Notes under the pieces: model-generated
Told to the model about the DNA's origin: nothing
Database searches by the model: none
What the model saw: only the letters and a program-made list of their open reading frames with translations
Program-made: the position numbers and the translations under genes
Shown: in pieces, positions 12,117 through 22,854 of the stretch
Layout: the number at the start of each line of letters is the position of its first letter
How positions within the stretch are numbered: position 1 is the stretch's first letter
NCBI GenBank assembly: GCA_022925895.1
Contig: JAKSYS010000373.1
Span: 1 to 60,017 of the forward strand
Reading direction: 5' to 3'
Source of the DNA: Fragilaria crotonensis
Lineage: Eukaryota > Bacillariophyta > Fragilariophyceae > Fragilariales > Fragilariaceae
DNA length: 60,017 nucleotides

Positions 12117-13161
12117 AGGTCGTGAACAAAAAATGCGAAGCATGTTTGTTGTGACGTTTGTTCGAAGCCGTATCACTCAACGAGTACGGGCCCTTAGGTT
12201 GGATGTATCTTGGAAACGATAGTGGAGCAGCAATATGATGCCTTTCGCATTGCATTGGCATCCTATGCTGCTTTGGAATCAACATGATGCTCCTTGATGG
12301 CATGACTCGACGTCCTCAAGCGGTACAGGTTGACATCTCTGGCATGTTCGTACCTTGTTACAAATCAGATCAAGTCTGAACTTCTCGTGAATAAGTTGGT
12401 GCTAGCCCTTCAGAAGGACCACCAGAGATAGAAATCTGACTGTATTTGCCTCAGCGTGCGAGAAACCCAAGTATTCCTGCTCGCTTTCATTGCAGAGGAT
12501 ATTCCGAAACTCACCAACACAATGTAAGATAAAGCGAATGGTTTTTCGTCAGTATTCGCATCCACATCCTCTCCCAAAGTTACTCAAAACGTTTTCTTTG
12601 CTCGAAGCATCTGCGCCGACAACGCACGAATTCGCAACACCTTGTCACCATCCCCAGTATGCCATCCGCATGCAAGCGTATAAACTAGAGAATATGAAAG
12701 CGAATGCACTTCGCATTATGCATTATGCACCATTCACCCCTCCTTTAGTCATTCGAATCATCTAACGATGGGACAAAGTCGAGGTGGTTTCAAGTTGTGG
12801 TTTTGCGGACGCTGTGCTTACCAATTTAAATTGAGATTAGTATTGATCGAACGAGGTTGGTGTTTCCTACTGGTATCAATGTCACATTTCAATGCCACTC
12901 ATGGCGAATCCCAGTAATCTCGTGGTCTGGAATCGACTTCACCAATTCCACAAGTATTACTTGACAAGAGGAGGCACACCATCATTCAAATGGGAGTTTG
13001 TCACGAGTTGTATACGTAGACAGTTTCCCGCTGGCGATGCGGAGTATCAAGCTCAACCATTGTGCGTCGCCAAGGAATGTGGAAGCGACCATGCCACCGC
13101 ACCTTGACACCTCACGCCCTCCCCAACCCAGAAGACATCTCACATTACTGTTCTACGTTTA
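12117..13161. other. Intergenic region, nothing recognised
   Basis: Short ORFs at 12490-12765 (+) and 12892-13107 (+) show no domain, repeat or signal peptide. The region separates convergent genes (the LRR-like gene and the sulfotransferase), so it should hold both 3' ends. Confidence 0.4.
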
Positions 13162-14238
13162 TCATATGCTTTCGTCGTGAAAATACTTGCTCACAATCTC
13201 CCAAATTGGTGCTGACGCAACGTTGTGCAACAGCGCTTCGATGGCTTCCTTTTGCTGAGTGGAATAAAACGAATGATATGTTTGAATCTCATACGGAGTA
13301 ACACCCTCCCATGATGCTGCTGGTATCTGCAGAAATGATAAGAGCGCATCCACGGTTCCTTTCCAGTCTAGATCGTAGTCTTCATACCTCAGCAGATGCA
13401 TCGGAATATTCATGTTCTGAGCTGTCGTCCATGCCAAATTGTGCCATTGAATGTATTTGAAAAATTCGGCATGACACGGAACATCTTTCCACAACAGCAA
13501 CAATGGTGGGTCTAACCATGGAGTATGAGATTCGTGCATCTCGTACGCAGTGTCCATTTTGGCACACCATTCCTGAAAGCCCGTCGCGTTATTGTCAAAG
13601 CCCTTGTCACTCGAATGCCGTCGAGACAAATGGAAACGCGACACGACATTGTCCAGTGGGTTTCGTATCAAATGGACCGCTCGAGACACAATGTTTTGTT
13701 TGTAAATGCCTTCCTTGCTCCATGTTGAATTGAAGTATCTACGTCCGGACTGACAGGAGCGTTGGAATGTGCGAGGTGTTTCGAGGTACCCGTCAGGACC
13801 GCAATGGACGCAGCGAGATCCACAGTGAGTTTTTGTGAGAATAAAGTGCTTTGGTAATTCTTGGAAGACGTTTGCTCGAAAAGGACCGCGGGTCCAGTCT
13901 TGATGTACAAGAATGCTTGAATCGTTGATCAAGTGTTCGTGGCCATAGTTTGTCGCCGTCGATAGATTGGATATCTCTCGGACTATGCGCAACGTGTACG
14001 ATGTGCCGGAATTCGGCCAAGACATTAGCCATGCAACACGTGGAAAGGGTACATCTACGTCTTGCAACTCGTCATGGCGAACACGAACGACGGGTTCTTG
14101 ATTATAGCAAGAATTCGCTGGAAAAGACACGTCCGAAAGCAAAGTGGATATGGTGGCAACCCAAACAACCAAAGACAAGGCAGCCAGACTTGGAAGGCGT
14201 CTTCTAGCTGAGTCATCTGTTGCCAATACCCTCATCAT
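13162..14238 (-). CDS. Type II membrane sulfotransferase
   Basis: An intact 358-residue ORF. An N-terminal hydrophobic segment ('LPSLAALSLVVWVATISTLL', residues about 15-35) acts as signal anchor, placing the catalytic domain in the Golgi/ER lumen. The PAPS 5'-phosphosulfate loop is seen as 'MSWPNSGTSYTLRIVRE' and the 3'-phosphate site as 'VHLIRNPLDNVVSRFHLSRR'. A late 'LLRYEDYDLD' segment matches the family's 'RYEDL' region. Cysteine pairs ('CGSRCVHCG') suggest disulfides in the lumen. The acceptor cannot be told; family members in algae are thought to sulfate glycans or secreted proteins. It is divergent from the mTERF gene, with a 649-bp shared upstream region. Confidence 0.85.
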   Translation of the reverse strand: MMRVLATDDSARRRLPSLAALSLVVWVATISTLLSDVSFPANSCYNQEPVVRVRHDELQDVDVPFPRVAWLMSWPNSGTSYTLRIVREISNLSTATNYGHEHLINDSSILVHQDWTRGPFRANVFQELPKHFILTKTHCGSRCVHCGPDGYLETPRTFQRSCQSGRRYFNSTWSKEGIYKQNIVSRAVHLIRNPLDNVVSRFHLSRRHSSDKGFDNNATGFQEWCAKMDTAYEMHESHTPWLDPPLLLLWKDVPCHAEFFKYIQWHNLAWTTAQNMNIPMHLLRYEDYDLDWKGTVDALLSFLQIPAASWEGVTPYEIQTYHSFYSTQQKEAIEALLHNVASAPIWEIVSKYFHDESI

Positions 14239-14887
14239 GGCTCCGATAGTACATGCATATCAAAAGGATAAGTAAGGTTGTAACTTCCGATGGGTGGCAT
14301 AAAAAGTGTGTTGTGAAATAGCTCCAATGCGGCGGTTCGAGTTCACACGTTCACACGGTGCTGGACGGAATCTCGCCACACACATGCAATATGCACAGGT
14401 GTGTTTAATTAAGGCGATCCGGCCGGCGCGCACCGCGCACCTCAAGAAGTCGCAGGGGTCAGAGCGTAGGAAGTTAACGAGTTACTGTAGAAGAATACAA
14501 CGGTACATTACGACAGTACGTTACAGTAGCATCTCGATGGTACAGTGTGGGTCTCTCACAGTAATACGATAGGCTATTACTACTGTCATACTATTTTTTC
14601 ACGTTCGACTTCAACGCTTGTATGTTGACCTCGTAGATCGTACGTTATGCATATGTCACACGGCGCGATTTTTAGGTGTCTACGTAGTAGTATGATACGG
14701 TACAAGTACTTGTACTACGTGTAGAGTCTCTAATCTCTACCACCGATTTGATACACGCATCACGCATCCAAAATGATTCTCCAGTAACAATTTTCATACA
14801 CAATATAGAAATTGTATGCAAACATAAATCAGGCCTTGTCCCGGTGTTCCAGAGTGTTGAAGATGTGGAAGTCGATCTGACAGCTCT
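14239..14887. promoter_or_regulatory. Divergent spacer between sulfotransferase and mTERF genes
   Basis: No credible ORF. It must contain both promoters by position. 14490-14720 is rich in TACAGTA/GTACT-type motifs. No core promoter element could be named with confidence. Confidence 0.35.
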
Positions 14888-16205
14888 ATGGCTTGTGGCA
14901 TGAACCGTGTTGGCCTTCATTATCTGTTCATTTGCTTCCTTTGTGGATCCTTCATCGATTCTCGTTGGAAAGCACTCAGAGGTCGGAGCAAATGCCTTGC
15001 AAATATAGTTTCACATGCTGATACCGACGTGTCGGTTGCCACCCTGGTCAAAGAGTTCAAGCTTGCTCTTACTGAAGCGATGGTGCGATCAGTAGATTCC
15101 TGCCAGGAACTTCGTCAAGCCCTCAACCAGATGGATTTATACGAGTGGACCAGATCGATGGGGAAAGTACCAAGAATGCAGGCAACTTTGGAGCGCCATC
15201 CCTATCTCCTAGCGCAAGCCTTGAAATCGGAACGATTGCGTACCACCAAGTTTCTCCTCACAACTAGAGCATGTATCACTGAGGATCAGTTTCGAAAGAA
15301 GTTTTCGAAAGAATGCTTGTCGCGCAAACGTGTTCGACAGCTTTTGTTCTTCCTTGAATCCACGTTCAACTTCTCCGCTGAGGAAATCAACAAGATCGTC
15401 TTGTCCCAGCCAAAATTGTTTTCCTACAAAATTCAACGTTTCGAAGAAGTTGTCAACTATTTGCTTCCACTCGTGGATGTCCGAGCCATGGTCAAACGTT
15501 GGCCCACCATCCTAACATACAGCGTTCCAGGACGTATCCAACCCGGCGTCACCTTTCTTCAGTCGCTCGGCGGCACTCGTTGGGAGCGAGTTCTCCTGAA
15601 ATACCCACAGGTCTTGACGCATTCCGTAGAAACCGTTCTGAAACCCAAACTGGCGTATCTGGAAGAATTTCTTGACATTCCAACAGCCAAGCAGCTTGTG
15701 ACCCATTATCCTCCTTTGTTATGGTTGTCGACCGATTTGTTGGAACTCAAGTTTGCCTTCGTACAGGACTCCCTAGATCTTACCAGAGAAGAGACGGAAT
15801 CGGTGATTGAAACCTATCCTCAAATTATGGGATTATCGATAGAGGACAACCTCCGACCAACGATTTCATTTCTGCAGACCCATCTATCGGCGGATCAATT
15901 GCGAGATTTTGTCCTCTACCAACCAGCACTCCTAGCCTACAGTCTCACCAAGCGCATTCGACCCCGGTTGGAGCAAATGGACGAGCTGGATATTTCCTTT
16001 GCGTACGCTCCCGCATATCTCATGAGTATGACTGATTCCAAATTCCAAGAATGGTAAGTTTCCAAATCAGTGTGTCTTCACCCTCACCAGCGGTATCCCT
16101 TGTTTCCTCATGTACCCACCTTCTGACTCACTCAACTTTGTATCCCAACATATCAGGCTCACGATGCAGTCTTCGTCATGGTCTTTAACGTCGAGAAAGG
16201 GGTAG
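14888..16205 (+). CDS. mTERF-family organellar factor
   Basis: Exon 1 is 14888-16053 and a proposed exon 2 is 16157-16205, joined across GTAAGT...CAG, giving about 404 residues. The start has a hydrophobic segment followed by basic residues ('MACGMNRVGLHYLFICFLCG'), compatible with organelle targeting. Repeated helical mTERF modules are visible, each with a Pro-Leu signature: 'ILTYSVPGRIQPGVTFL', 'YPQVLTHSVETVLKPKL', 'YPPLLWLSTDLLELKFAF', 'YPQIMGLSIEDNLRPTI' and 'QPALLAYSLTKRIRPRLE'. The family binds organellar nucleic acid and acts in transcription, splicing or translation in mitochondria or plastids. Without exon 2 the protein would end at 16057 within the donor site, only 15 residues shorter, so the core call does not depend on it. 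Confidence 0.85.
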
Positions 16206-16384
16206 TGAAAGCGTTGGTGGTTTAATGGCGCGCCGAACCTCTCTTCGAAATGCAACTCCCTTGTGCCATTCCAAGAAATATGAGTAGTGCTGGAACATCC
16301 TCGATTCCATCATTGTGACGCTCATGCTTTTAACTCGTGTCGTAATACAAAGTCATATAGTTCCCTCTTATTATCATTATTTCC

Positions 16385-19166
16385 CTAATTGATCAAGTCG
16401 CAACACCCTGGAACAGCATCACACCTTACCCGAGGTGACACAGTCAAATTCTGCAAGTCAAAGAAAAGGCCTTGACTTTTCGAATCGCACAATGCCTTGG
16501 AAATGGTTCCACTGAAATCATTTCCATTCAATATCAATTCATCTGGCGCGAAGTAGTAGAATAAAACGAAAAAATGCGAGTGAGAGTGAGTGCAAGGACG
16601 ATGGCACGCTACAGCGTGGAGTAAAGACACTTACTCAGATAACTCAAAGACTCGAGCGCTGCAATGGGTAGCGGACCTGTCATTCGATTGTTTGCAAGGT
16701 ATACTCTCCGCAATGTGTTATTCAGCTTTCCGATGGAACTCGAGAGCTGCCCAGTGAGTTGATTGTCCTCGCAGCGGAAATCGACCATGCTGGGCAAGGA
16801 GTAAAATGCGGACGGGATTGACCCCCTTCAATGAGTTGGATCCAAGACGAAGTTCTTCAAGGCCTGGTAACTGGCCGACTTGAAAGCCTAAAGAACCCGA
16901 AAGTGAGTTGTTTTGAAGGCGGATACGAGTCAACGACGACGCGAGGTAGAGTTCACTAGGAATGGCGCCGGTAAGCCTGTTGTCGAAAAGCTCCAAGTAT
17001 GCTGCGAAATTCGAAACAAGCGTTTGTAAGCATCAAGTTGCTTTTGACCAGCAAGCATAGAAACACGTGACCAACTTACTCAACATGGAGAGCCTTCCAA
17101 TTTCGGATGGGATCTTTCCCTTCAAAATGTTTTCACCGAGATCGAGAGTTTGAAGCGGTAAATTTCCAACAAGCGTTGGGATGGTTCCCGTGAGCATATT
17201 TTCTCCCAAAATGAATCGTTCCCAGAAGAGAGGCTCCAATCAACAATTCGGTTGGAATCGTTCCTTCGAGCTTACAATCAAACATGAATAATGCCTGCAG
17301 CTTCGTCAATTTCCCCAGGAAGGTCGGCAAGGTACCCTTCAATTCGTCGCGTTGAATGATAATGGCTCTAAGTTCCGAAAGCTGGACAATCTCTTCCGGA
17401 AGGTTACCATTCAAACCGTTACCCAGCTGTCGAGCAAAGAAGATGGCATCGACGACATTGTTCGAAAGGTCACAATCTACACCCAACCAATCACACTCGT
17501 TTTCAGTGCCCAACAGCCAAGGTCGGTCGTCAATGTCACCACCACATAACGGATCCGTGCGTCCACATTGAATCCAATCGTCACCACCGAGAGCAAAGTA
17601 GAACACGGCCAGAGCGTATCGCTGAATGCCACGAGCGGAACCAACATCAAGTTGAAGTTCATCTTCGTCCGAGACCCACACCGCGGCCCGATATTGAGGA
17701 GACGTTCGATTCGTCAACGCCTCCGGAGACGAAATTTGCTGCAGTGCGCCCAACCAAGCATCCAGACGAGTCGTCGTGGGGGCTGAGGACGGCGCCATGG
17801 AGGGGATATCCGAGGGGACACTGGTCGGCACAGCAATGGGAGCCGGCATCGGCTTTCCAACAGTCAAGACGACCGCCGTGACAATCCCGGCGGCCAGAGC
17901 GAAGAATAAAAGAATTCCGAAACACATGTATCGACGGAAACGCCTTTGTTCGTAACGCTCTTGTTCCTCATCACTCATAACCACAGCCACGCCAAAGGCA
18001 TCGACAACGCCTTGGTCGGCCACGAAAGCTTCAATTCTATTTGCTTCTTCATCCCCAGAAAATGCTTCAGAAGCGGGAGCCGACTCTTGAATTGTGCGAC
18101 TTCCTTGATGCTGACTGCTTGGTTCCGAGCGAAGGTCATTGTCAAGGGCGGCTGGTGTGCTCGGCAACGCATCCCCGAATCCATCGTGACGAGTGTCAGG
18201 GCCAGGTCGATCATCTGGCTGAGACGCTGCCGCTTTCTTCTGTTGGTTAAAGTATTCGTCGTCACCATACTCATCACGAAAGTCACTTTCATCAAGGTCA
18301 CCTAGTGGAGACCCTAGCGACGCAGCAGCAGCTGCCTTTCCTCTAGCGGAAGCGCTTGACGTTGATGATGCCAACGAGGATGGCTGTGCCCGACGCTTGG
18401 CAACAATTTCATCTTCCAGTTCGCTCATTGAGGAGCGTTGCGTCGAATCGGCACGCATGCTGTTCGATAACGGAGTCGGTTCAGAGACGTAGGAACGTGA
18501 CCGCGTCTTGGCAACGACATCATCCTCCATTTGTTGAAGACGAGATGGAGAACGACTCGAAGTACTGTCTGCTCTGGAGCCTTGCGTCTTGGCAGCAACG
18601 CCTTGTTCGAGGTTCCGAAGCGACGATCTAGAGGTGCGACCACCAGCGCTGGCAGAAGCTTCTTTACCTTGTTGAGAACCTCCTCGAGCTGCCCTCGCTC
18701 CAATATTCCGTTGGGAAAGGTCTTGTCCTTGTAGTGCTCCCACCGCAGTGGCAGGACCTGACGAACGTGCTCGATTCTTGATCATGAGGTCGGCCTCGAG
18801 TTGATTGAGTCCTGAAGCGCGAGCTGTACCGGAAGCCATTGTCGACGACATGGGTCTCGACTGAACAACACGCCCAACACCAGCGACAGTACCACTCTGG
18901 CGAGCCGCTGACGCTCGAGATTTTGCCAACACATCTTGTTCCATCTGATTGAGGGTGTCAGTCTGTGGAAAGGCCGCTGACTTCTTACCATCTTCAGCGC
19001 GAGAGGATGTGCGACGTGGAGGAGCATCAAAGGAAGGGAAGAGCGTATCAACTGCAGAAGCTAGACCTTCGCCGTCGTTGGAAGGTTCAGATCTGTTTGA
19101 TCTGTCTTTTTTCTTCTTCGATTTCGAGCTACCATCCTTCTTTGGTCTGCCAGGATTTGAGTCCAT
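16385..19166 (-). CDS. Single-pass LRR receptor-like protein with Pro/Ser/Thr stalk
   Basis: Exons on the minus strand: 19166-17080, 17001-16635 and 16542-16385, with GT-AG borders. The long N-terminal part (about 410 residues) is hydrophilic, Ser/Arg/Lys-rich and intracellular by prediction. One membrane helix ('MCFGILLFFALAAGIVTAVV') follows. After it come a short PTS stalk ('PTSVPSDIPSMAPSS'), a Cys-containing cap ('ENECDWLGVDCD') and plant-type LRRs ('LNGNLPEEIVQLSEL', 'LKGTLPTFLGKL', 'LTGTIPTLVGNL', 'LTGAIPSEL', 'MTGPLPIAAL', 'FSGTISKAL'), then a Cys pair at the end. No kinase domain is present. Single-base losses are inferred near 17228 and in a G run near 16820, because the LRR pattern continues across each in another frame. 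The family is expanded in diatoms; the ligand is unknown. Confidence 0.82.
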
Positions 19167-19253
19167 GCTGCTTGTGAATTAGAGACGAAAAACTTTGTCG
19201 TACTTGCTCTCGACAATCGATTAAATGGATACGGCGGGCAGATGCATCAAGAA

Positions 19254-19574
19254 CAGAGACGGGAATTTCAAACCCAGCCCACCCAAACCCACGGCCCACC
19301 CAAACCCATTGGGTTAAGGGTGGGTTTTGGGTGAGCTCAGGATTTCATGGGTGGGTCTGGGTGGGCCGGCAAATCATAGCAAAAAATGACAGTAGATGTT
19401 TGCTACCGGTAGTAGTAGAACCATCTACTCCAGTACTAACTACTGGGTTTGGGTGGGTTTGGGTAGGTCTTGGTGGATCGTATGGGTTCTGGGTGGTTTT
19501 GGGCTGGTACTTCCGTGAGCGTAGCTTTACGTGGGTACCCATGGGTTTGATATTTTCAGAAATTCCCGTCTCTG
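19254..19574. mobile_element. hAT-type MITE, 321 bp, with 8-bp target duplication
   Basis: The terminal inverted repeat CAGAGACGGGAATTTC is found at 19254 and, inverted, ending at 19574. Both ends are flanked by the perfect 8-bp duplication ATCAAGAA (19246-19253 and 19575-19582). An 8-bp duplication and a CAG...CTG end are typical of hAT elements. The interior consists of C-rich then G-rich runs of CCCACCCAAACCC / GGGTTTGGGTGGG type and encodes nothing. Confidence 0.85.
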
Positions 19575-19582
19575 ATCAAGAA

Positions 19583-21213
19583 GCAAAATTGGCAGCAGGT
19601 GTTTGTCGACGTGATTTCTCAGGACTGCCATGACTCTGGTGTGCACGGCGGAGGGCAAGGATGACCTAAACCGATTGAATTTTGCACATACGGCAAACAT
19701 GCTCACACTTTCGTACAGTACATAAAACCAGGTCCGTGACCTAGGTGCATCTGCGTGCAAGGCATAATCAAACGTTGGATGCCTGATGACTGATGACTGA
19801 TGAATGATGAAGTACGAAATGACTTCTGTAGTGCTCTACTCTAGAGTATGATATAACATATAACACATAAGCAACTACTAGTTTAAGCACAATAGTGGGT
19901 TGAAAAATAAAAATTGACACCTAAAATCCCTCGTATGACACTCAAACGGGTATCAATCGATGCGCAATTTCATAACGGATCGACTGGTCTACGAATATTG
20001 GAGATCCGAGCGTTTTTCGAGAAGTTATGTTTAGTCGAAAATTTCGGGTACCAATATTTTTTAACATAGTAATGGGACGACCTAGCTTTGCCCGTGTTGT
20101 CAAAGCAAAAAAATCCTGAAAACAATTGGTGGCATCAAAGATGATGCAAATGAAGGCAACAACAATGGTAAAATTGAGTCCATTTGCCAAATATTACTCC
20201 CTAAAACAATCATCTAGATGACTGCAATTCTAAAATGCGTTATTGGAAGGTGTGTACGTTGTTCACTTGCGATCCAGAGTATACAAGAAATGCCTCACGG
20301 TACCAATCGAGGAACTCCTCCCCATTCAATCAAAAGGATCCACAACCAAACCTCATACCTGATCCTTCAATCATCAAACTTCCAAAAGGCATTGCAACTC
20401 GGTGAAAAACGACCTCCTCTTAATGGTCGGCATCACCCTTACTCAACAGAATGAGGTTCGGCCGGTAGTCTGCGCTTCCCATGGCCAGGTCTTTTCCGAC
20501 GACGACGATGAGCGGTCCACAGTTGGTACAAATGACTACTCATGCATGCCATTTCCTCGTCCTCCAGCATGACCACCACAGAATGAGCTGCTCTCCACCG
20601 CAACCGAGTCACAACGCTCATCATCAGCGGTGACAAGGCGCGATGATAAACTGCGAAAAAAATAGCAGTACAAAATGTTAGTAGAAACACGTAAAAATTT
20701 CAGCGAAATTCGTTTGCAACTTGACATCAAAACTCACATCCAAGTGGCAGCTTCAGATGACAGTCTCAACATGAAACTCACCATTCTGACAACATCTTAA
20801 TTCATGTACAGCTTCTGTTGTTGCCCTGCTTTGGATCATAAGTCATCATAATCCTTGTTTTGCCGAGCCTTCTGCTTGGTTGACGCATTCAACGTATGAG
20901 CAATTTTTCAGGAAAACTGTCAAGCTTGAACAAAAAATCCACGGACATCCGCTCGCCATATCTTTCGATAAACCATTGCTTCGTCGGAACACCCTACACA
21001 ACATCTCTACCCAATACAGTTATCTTCCAGTTTGATAGGTGGCTAAAGAGAAGTCTTAGTGTATGAATACATCGATAACGGATGGAATCTGGAGTCGTCC
21101 CATTACTCCTGAAAACAATTCGTCCCGATACTGTGCTTAAACTAGTACCGATGCAGTCCCTAGTAGTAGTATGTGTGAAACGGAAATTGTAATTGTGTAA
21201 TCCAACTTTCCAT
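19583..21213. other. Spacer before the retrotransposon, nothing recognised
   Basis: Several short ORFs (for example 19942-20190 minus, 20218-20454 plus, 20439-20690 minus) have no recognisable domain. The tract ends at the sharp boundary of the direct repeat at 21214. Confidence 0.4.
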
Positions 21214-21711
21214 GGATTACCGTTAAAATGCAGAACATGATTAGACAACACACTTCTTTTATCTTCAGACAGTTTATAATTGAACTACTGCATTCGCCCC
21301 CGTCCTCACTTGGATAACGATTGACTCCGGGGGCGTTTGCAAAGTGAGTGACTCATGAGCTCGGCCACACAGGTCACGTGACACCGCTCGTGTAATGGGA
21401 GGACAGTACTTAAAGGTACAGTATCCGTCTTCACCTCCTCAGGTCATGCATACCAGCATGGATTCTTGGATCAACCGATCCGCATCTAAAACGGGTTGTT
21501 CTCCTGGAGTCTCCCGCCCTGTCCCGTCTCGTCGGAACACAGTCATCGGCCGAGATGGGGAGGACGGCAGAGGAGATATACCTGCGCGAAAGTGCAATTC
21601 CAGTGTCCTGGAATTCCTTCGACTCGCTCTTGATGCAGTTCAGAAGCTCCCAGTTAACGTCTTCTGGATCGCGCCAGAGCAAAGTCAACTTGAATTCAAA
21701 ACCCCCGATAC
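21214..21711 (-). repeat. Split direct repeat B2 of the retrotransposon
   Basis: A 498-bp copy of 22169-22666. I found two differences by eye (GATTAGAC vs GATTCGAC near the start, CCCGATAC vs CCCAATAC near the end). It lies at the 3' end of the element on the coding strand. The sequence contains a GGGGGCGAATGCAGTAG-type tract and a palindromic GAGCTC-adjacent region with CACGTGAC. The open frames inside it (for example 21395-21721 plus) are repeated exactly in the other copy and are not evidence of a protein. Confidence 0.88.
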
Positions 21712-21765
21712 AGGGCAGTGACCAAAGCACAGCCCCCATCGGGAAGAGAAAGGGATGGTGGGTGG

Positions 21766-22169
21766 GGAAAAAGAAACTGCTTTGACGTTGCAAGACGATA
21801 TCCTAGGATGTACGGTCCAGGGGTTAAAGTCTCCGCTTCGCCAAAGAGTGGACCATATAGATCCTGACCGATTCACCTGGATTACTAGATCAATCTAGTA
21901 ACCGATTCCAGGTAAGGTCCGTCAATCTGACAACGTAGATAAACCATTCACTGGTGGCAAGATGCCACTTCCAGACATGGTCACTTCAGGATGTGTGATT
22001 TCGCGCCGACGGATGGCGTCTTTCTCGGTGACCCGGGAATGAGACATCTGACGAGCAATGAACCGCACAGTGTTAGTGACAGTGTACGTAATCTGAAGAT
22101 AGCAAAGTGTCATTACCGTATATGTCTGATTGTCAACCGTCATCCATCTTGACCAGTTGGTGCGAGAAG
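21766..22169 (-). repeat. Split direct repeat A2 of the retrotransposon
   Basis: A 404-bp copy of 30646-31049 at a constant offset of 8,880, so no indel separates them. One substitution was seen (GGGGTTAAAG vs GGGGTAAAAG). It abuts repeat B1 directly at 22169/22170. This junction is the expected product of the B1A2 fusion in split-repeat elements. Confidence 0.88.
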
Positions 22170-22666
22170 GATTACCGTTAAAATGCAGAACATGATTCGA
22201 CAACACACTTCTTTTATCTTCAGACAGTTTATAATTGAACTACTGCATTCGCCCCCGTCCTCACTTGGATAACGATTGACTCCGGGGGCGTTTGCAAAGT
22301 GAGTGACTCATGAGCTCGGCCACACAGGTCACGTGACACCGCTCGTGTAATGGGAGGACAGTACTTAAAGGTACAGTATCCGTCTTCACCTCCTCAGGTC
22401 ATGCATACCAGCATGGATTCTTGGATCAACCGATCCGCATCTAAAACGGGTTGTTCTCCTGGAGTCTCCCGCCCTGTCCCGTCTCGTCGGAACACAGTCA
22501 TCGGCCGAGATGGGGAGGACGGCAGAGGAGATATACCTGCGCGAAAGTGCAATTCCAGTGTCCTGGAATTCCTTCGACTCGCTCTTGATGCAGTTCAGAA
22601 GCTCCCAGTTAACGTCTTCTGGATCGCGCCAGAGCAAAGTCAACTTGAATTCAAAACCCCCAATAC
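22169..22666 (-). repeat. Split direct repeat B1 of the retrotransposon
   Basis: A 498-bp copy of B2 at a constant offset of 955. It borders the internal coding region at 22667. The 188 bp between this repeat and the recombinase stop (22855) are non-coding 3' sequence. Confidence 0.88.
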
Positions 22667-22854
22667 TTGAGAACACCCACACCTCAAATCTGTCAGAGGA
22701 TTTTATTTTGATACCGACCTTCGTGAACGTCACAGGAGCTAACTGAGTATGCTGAACCATAGCTCAGCTGGGGTCAACAACCCTAACCAGGGAACCATCG
22801 GGCCATCAAATAAACGAACTCTGATGCTCGAGGTACAAGTCCCAGCCACTCATT

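Noticed and set aside
21395-21721. 108-codon ORF in the split direct repeat
   Set aside because: It is repeated exactly with the repeat and has no domain; being open is expected by chance in this segment.
22755-22815. tRNA-like phrase (ATAGCTCAGCTGG) at the end of the retroelement
   Set aside because: It resembles a D-arm, but no anticodon stem or TTCGA-type T-loop follows at the right spacing.
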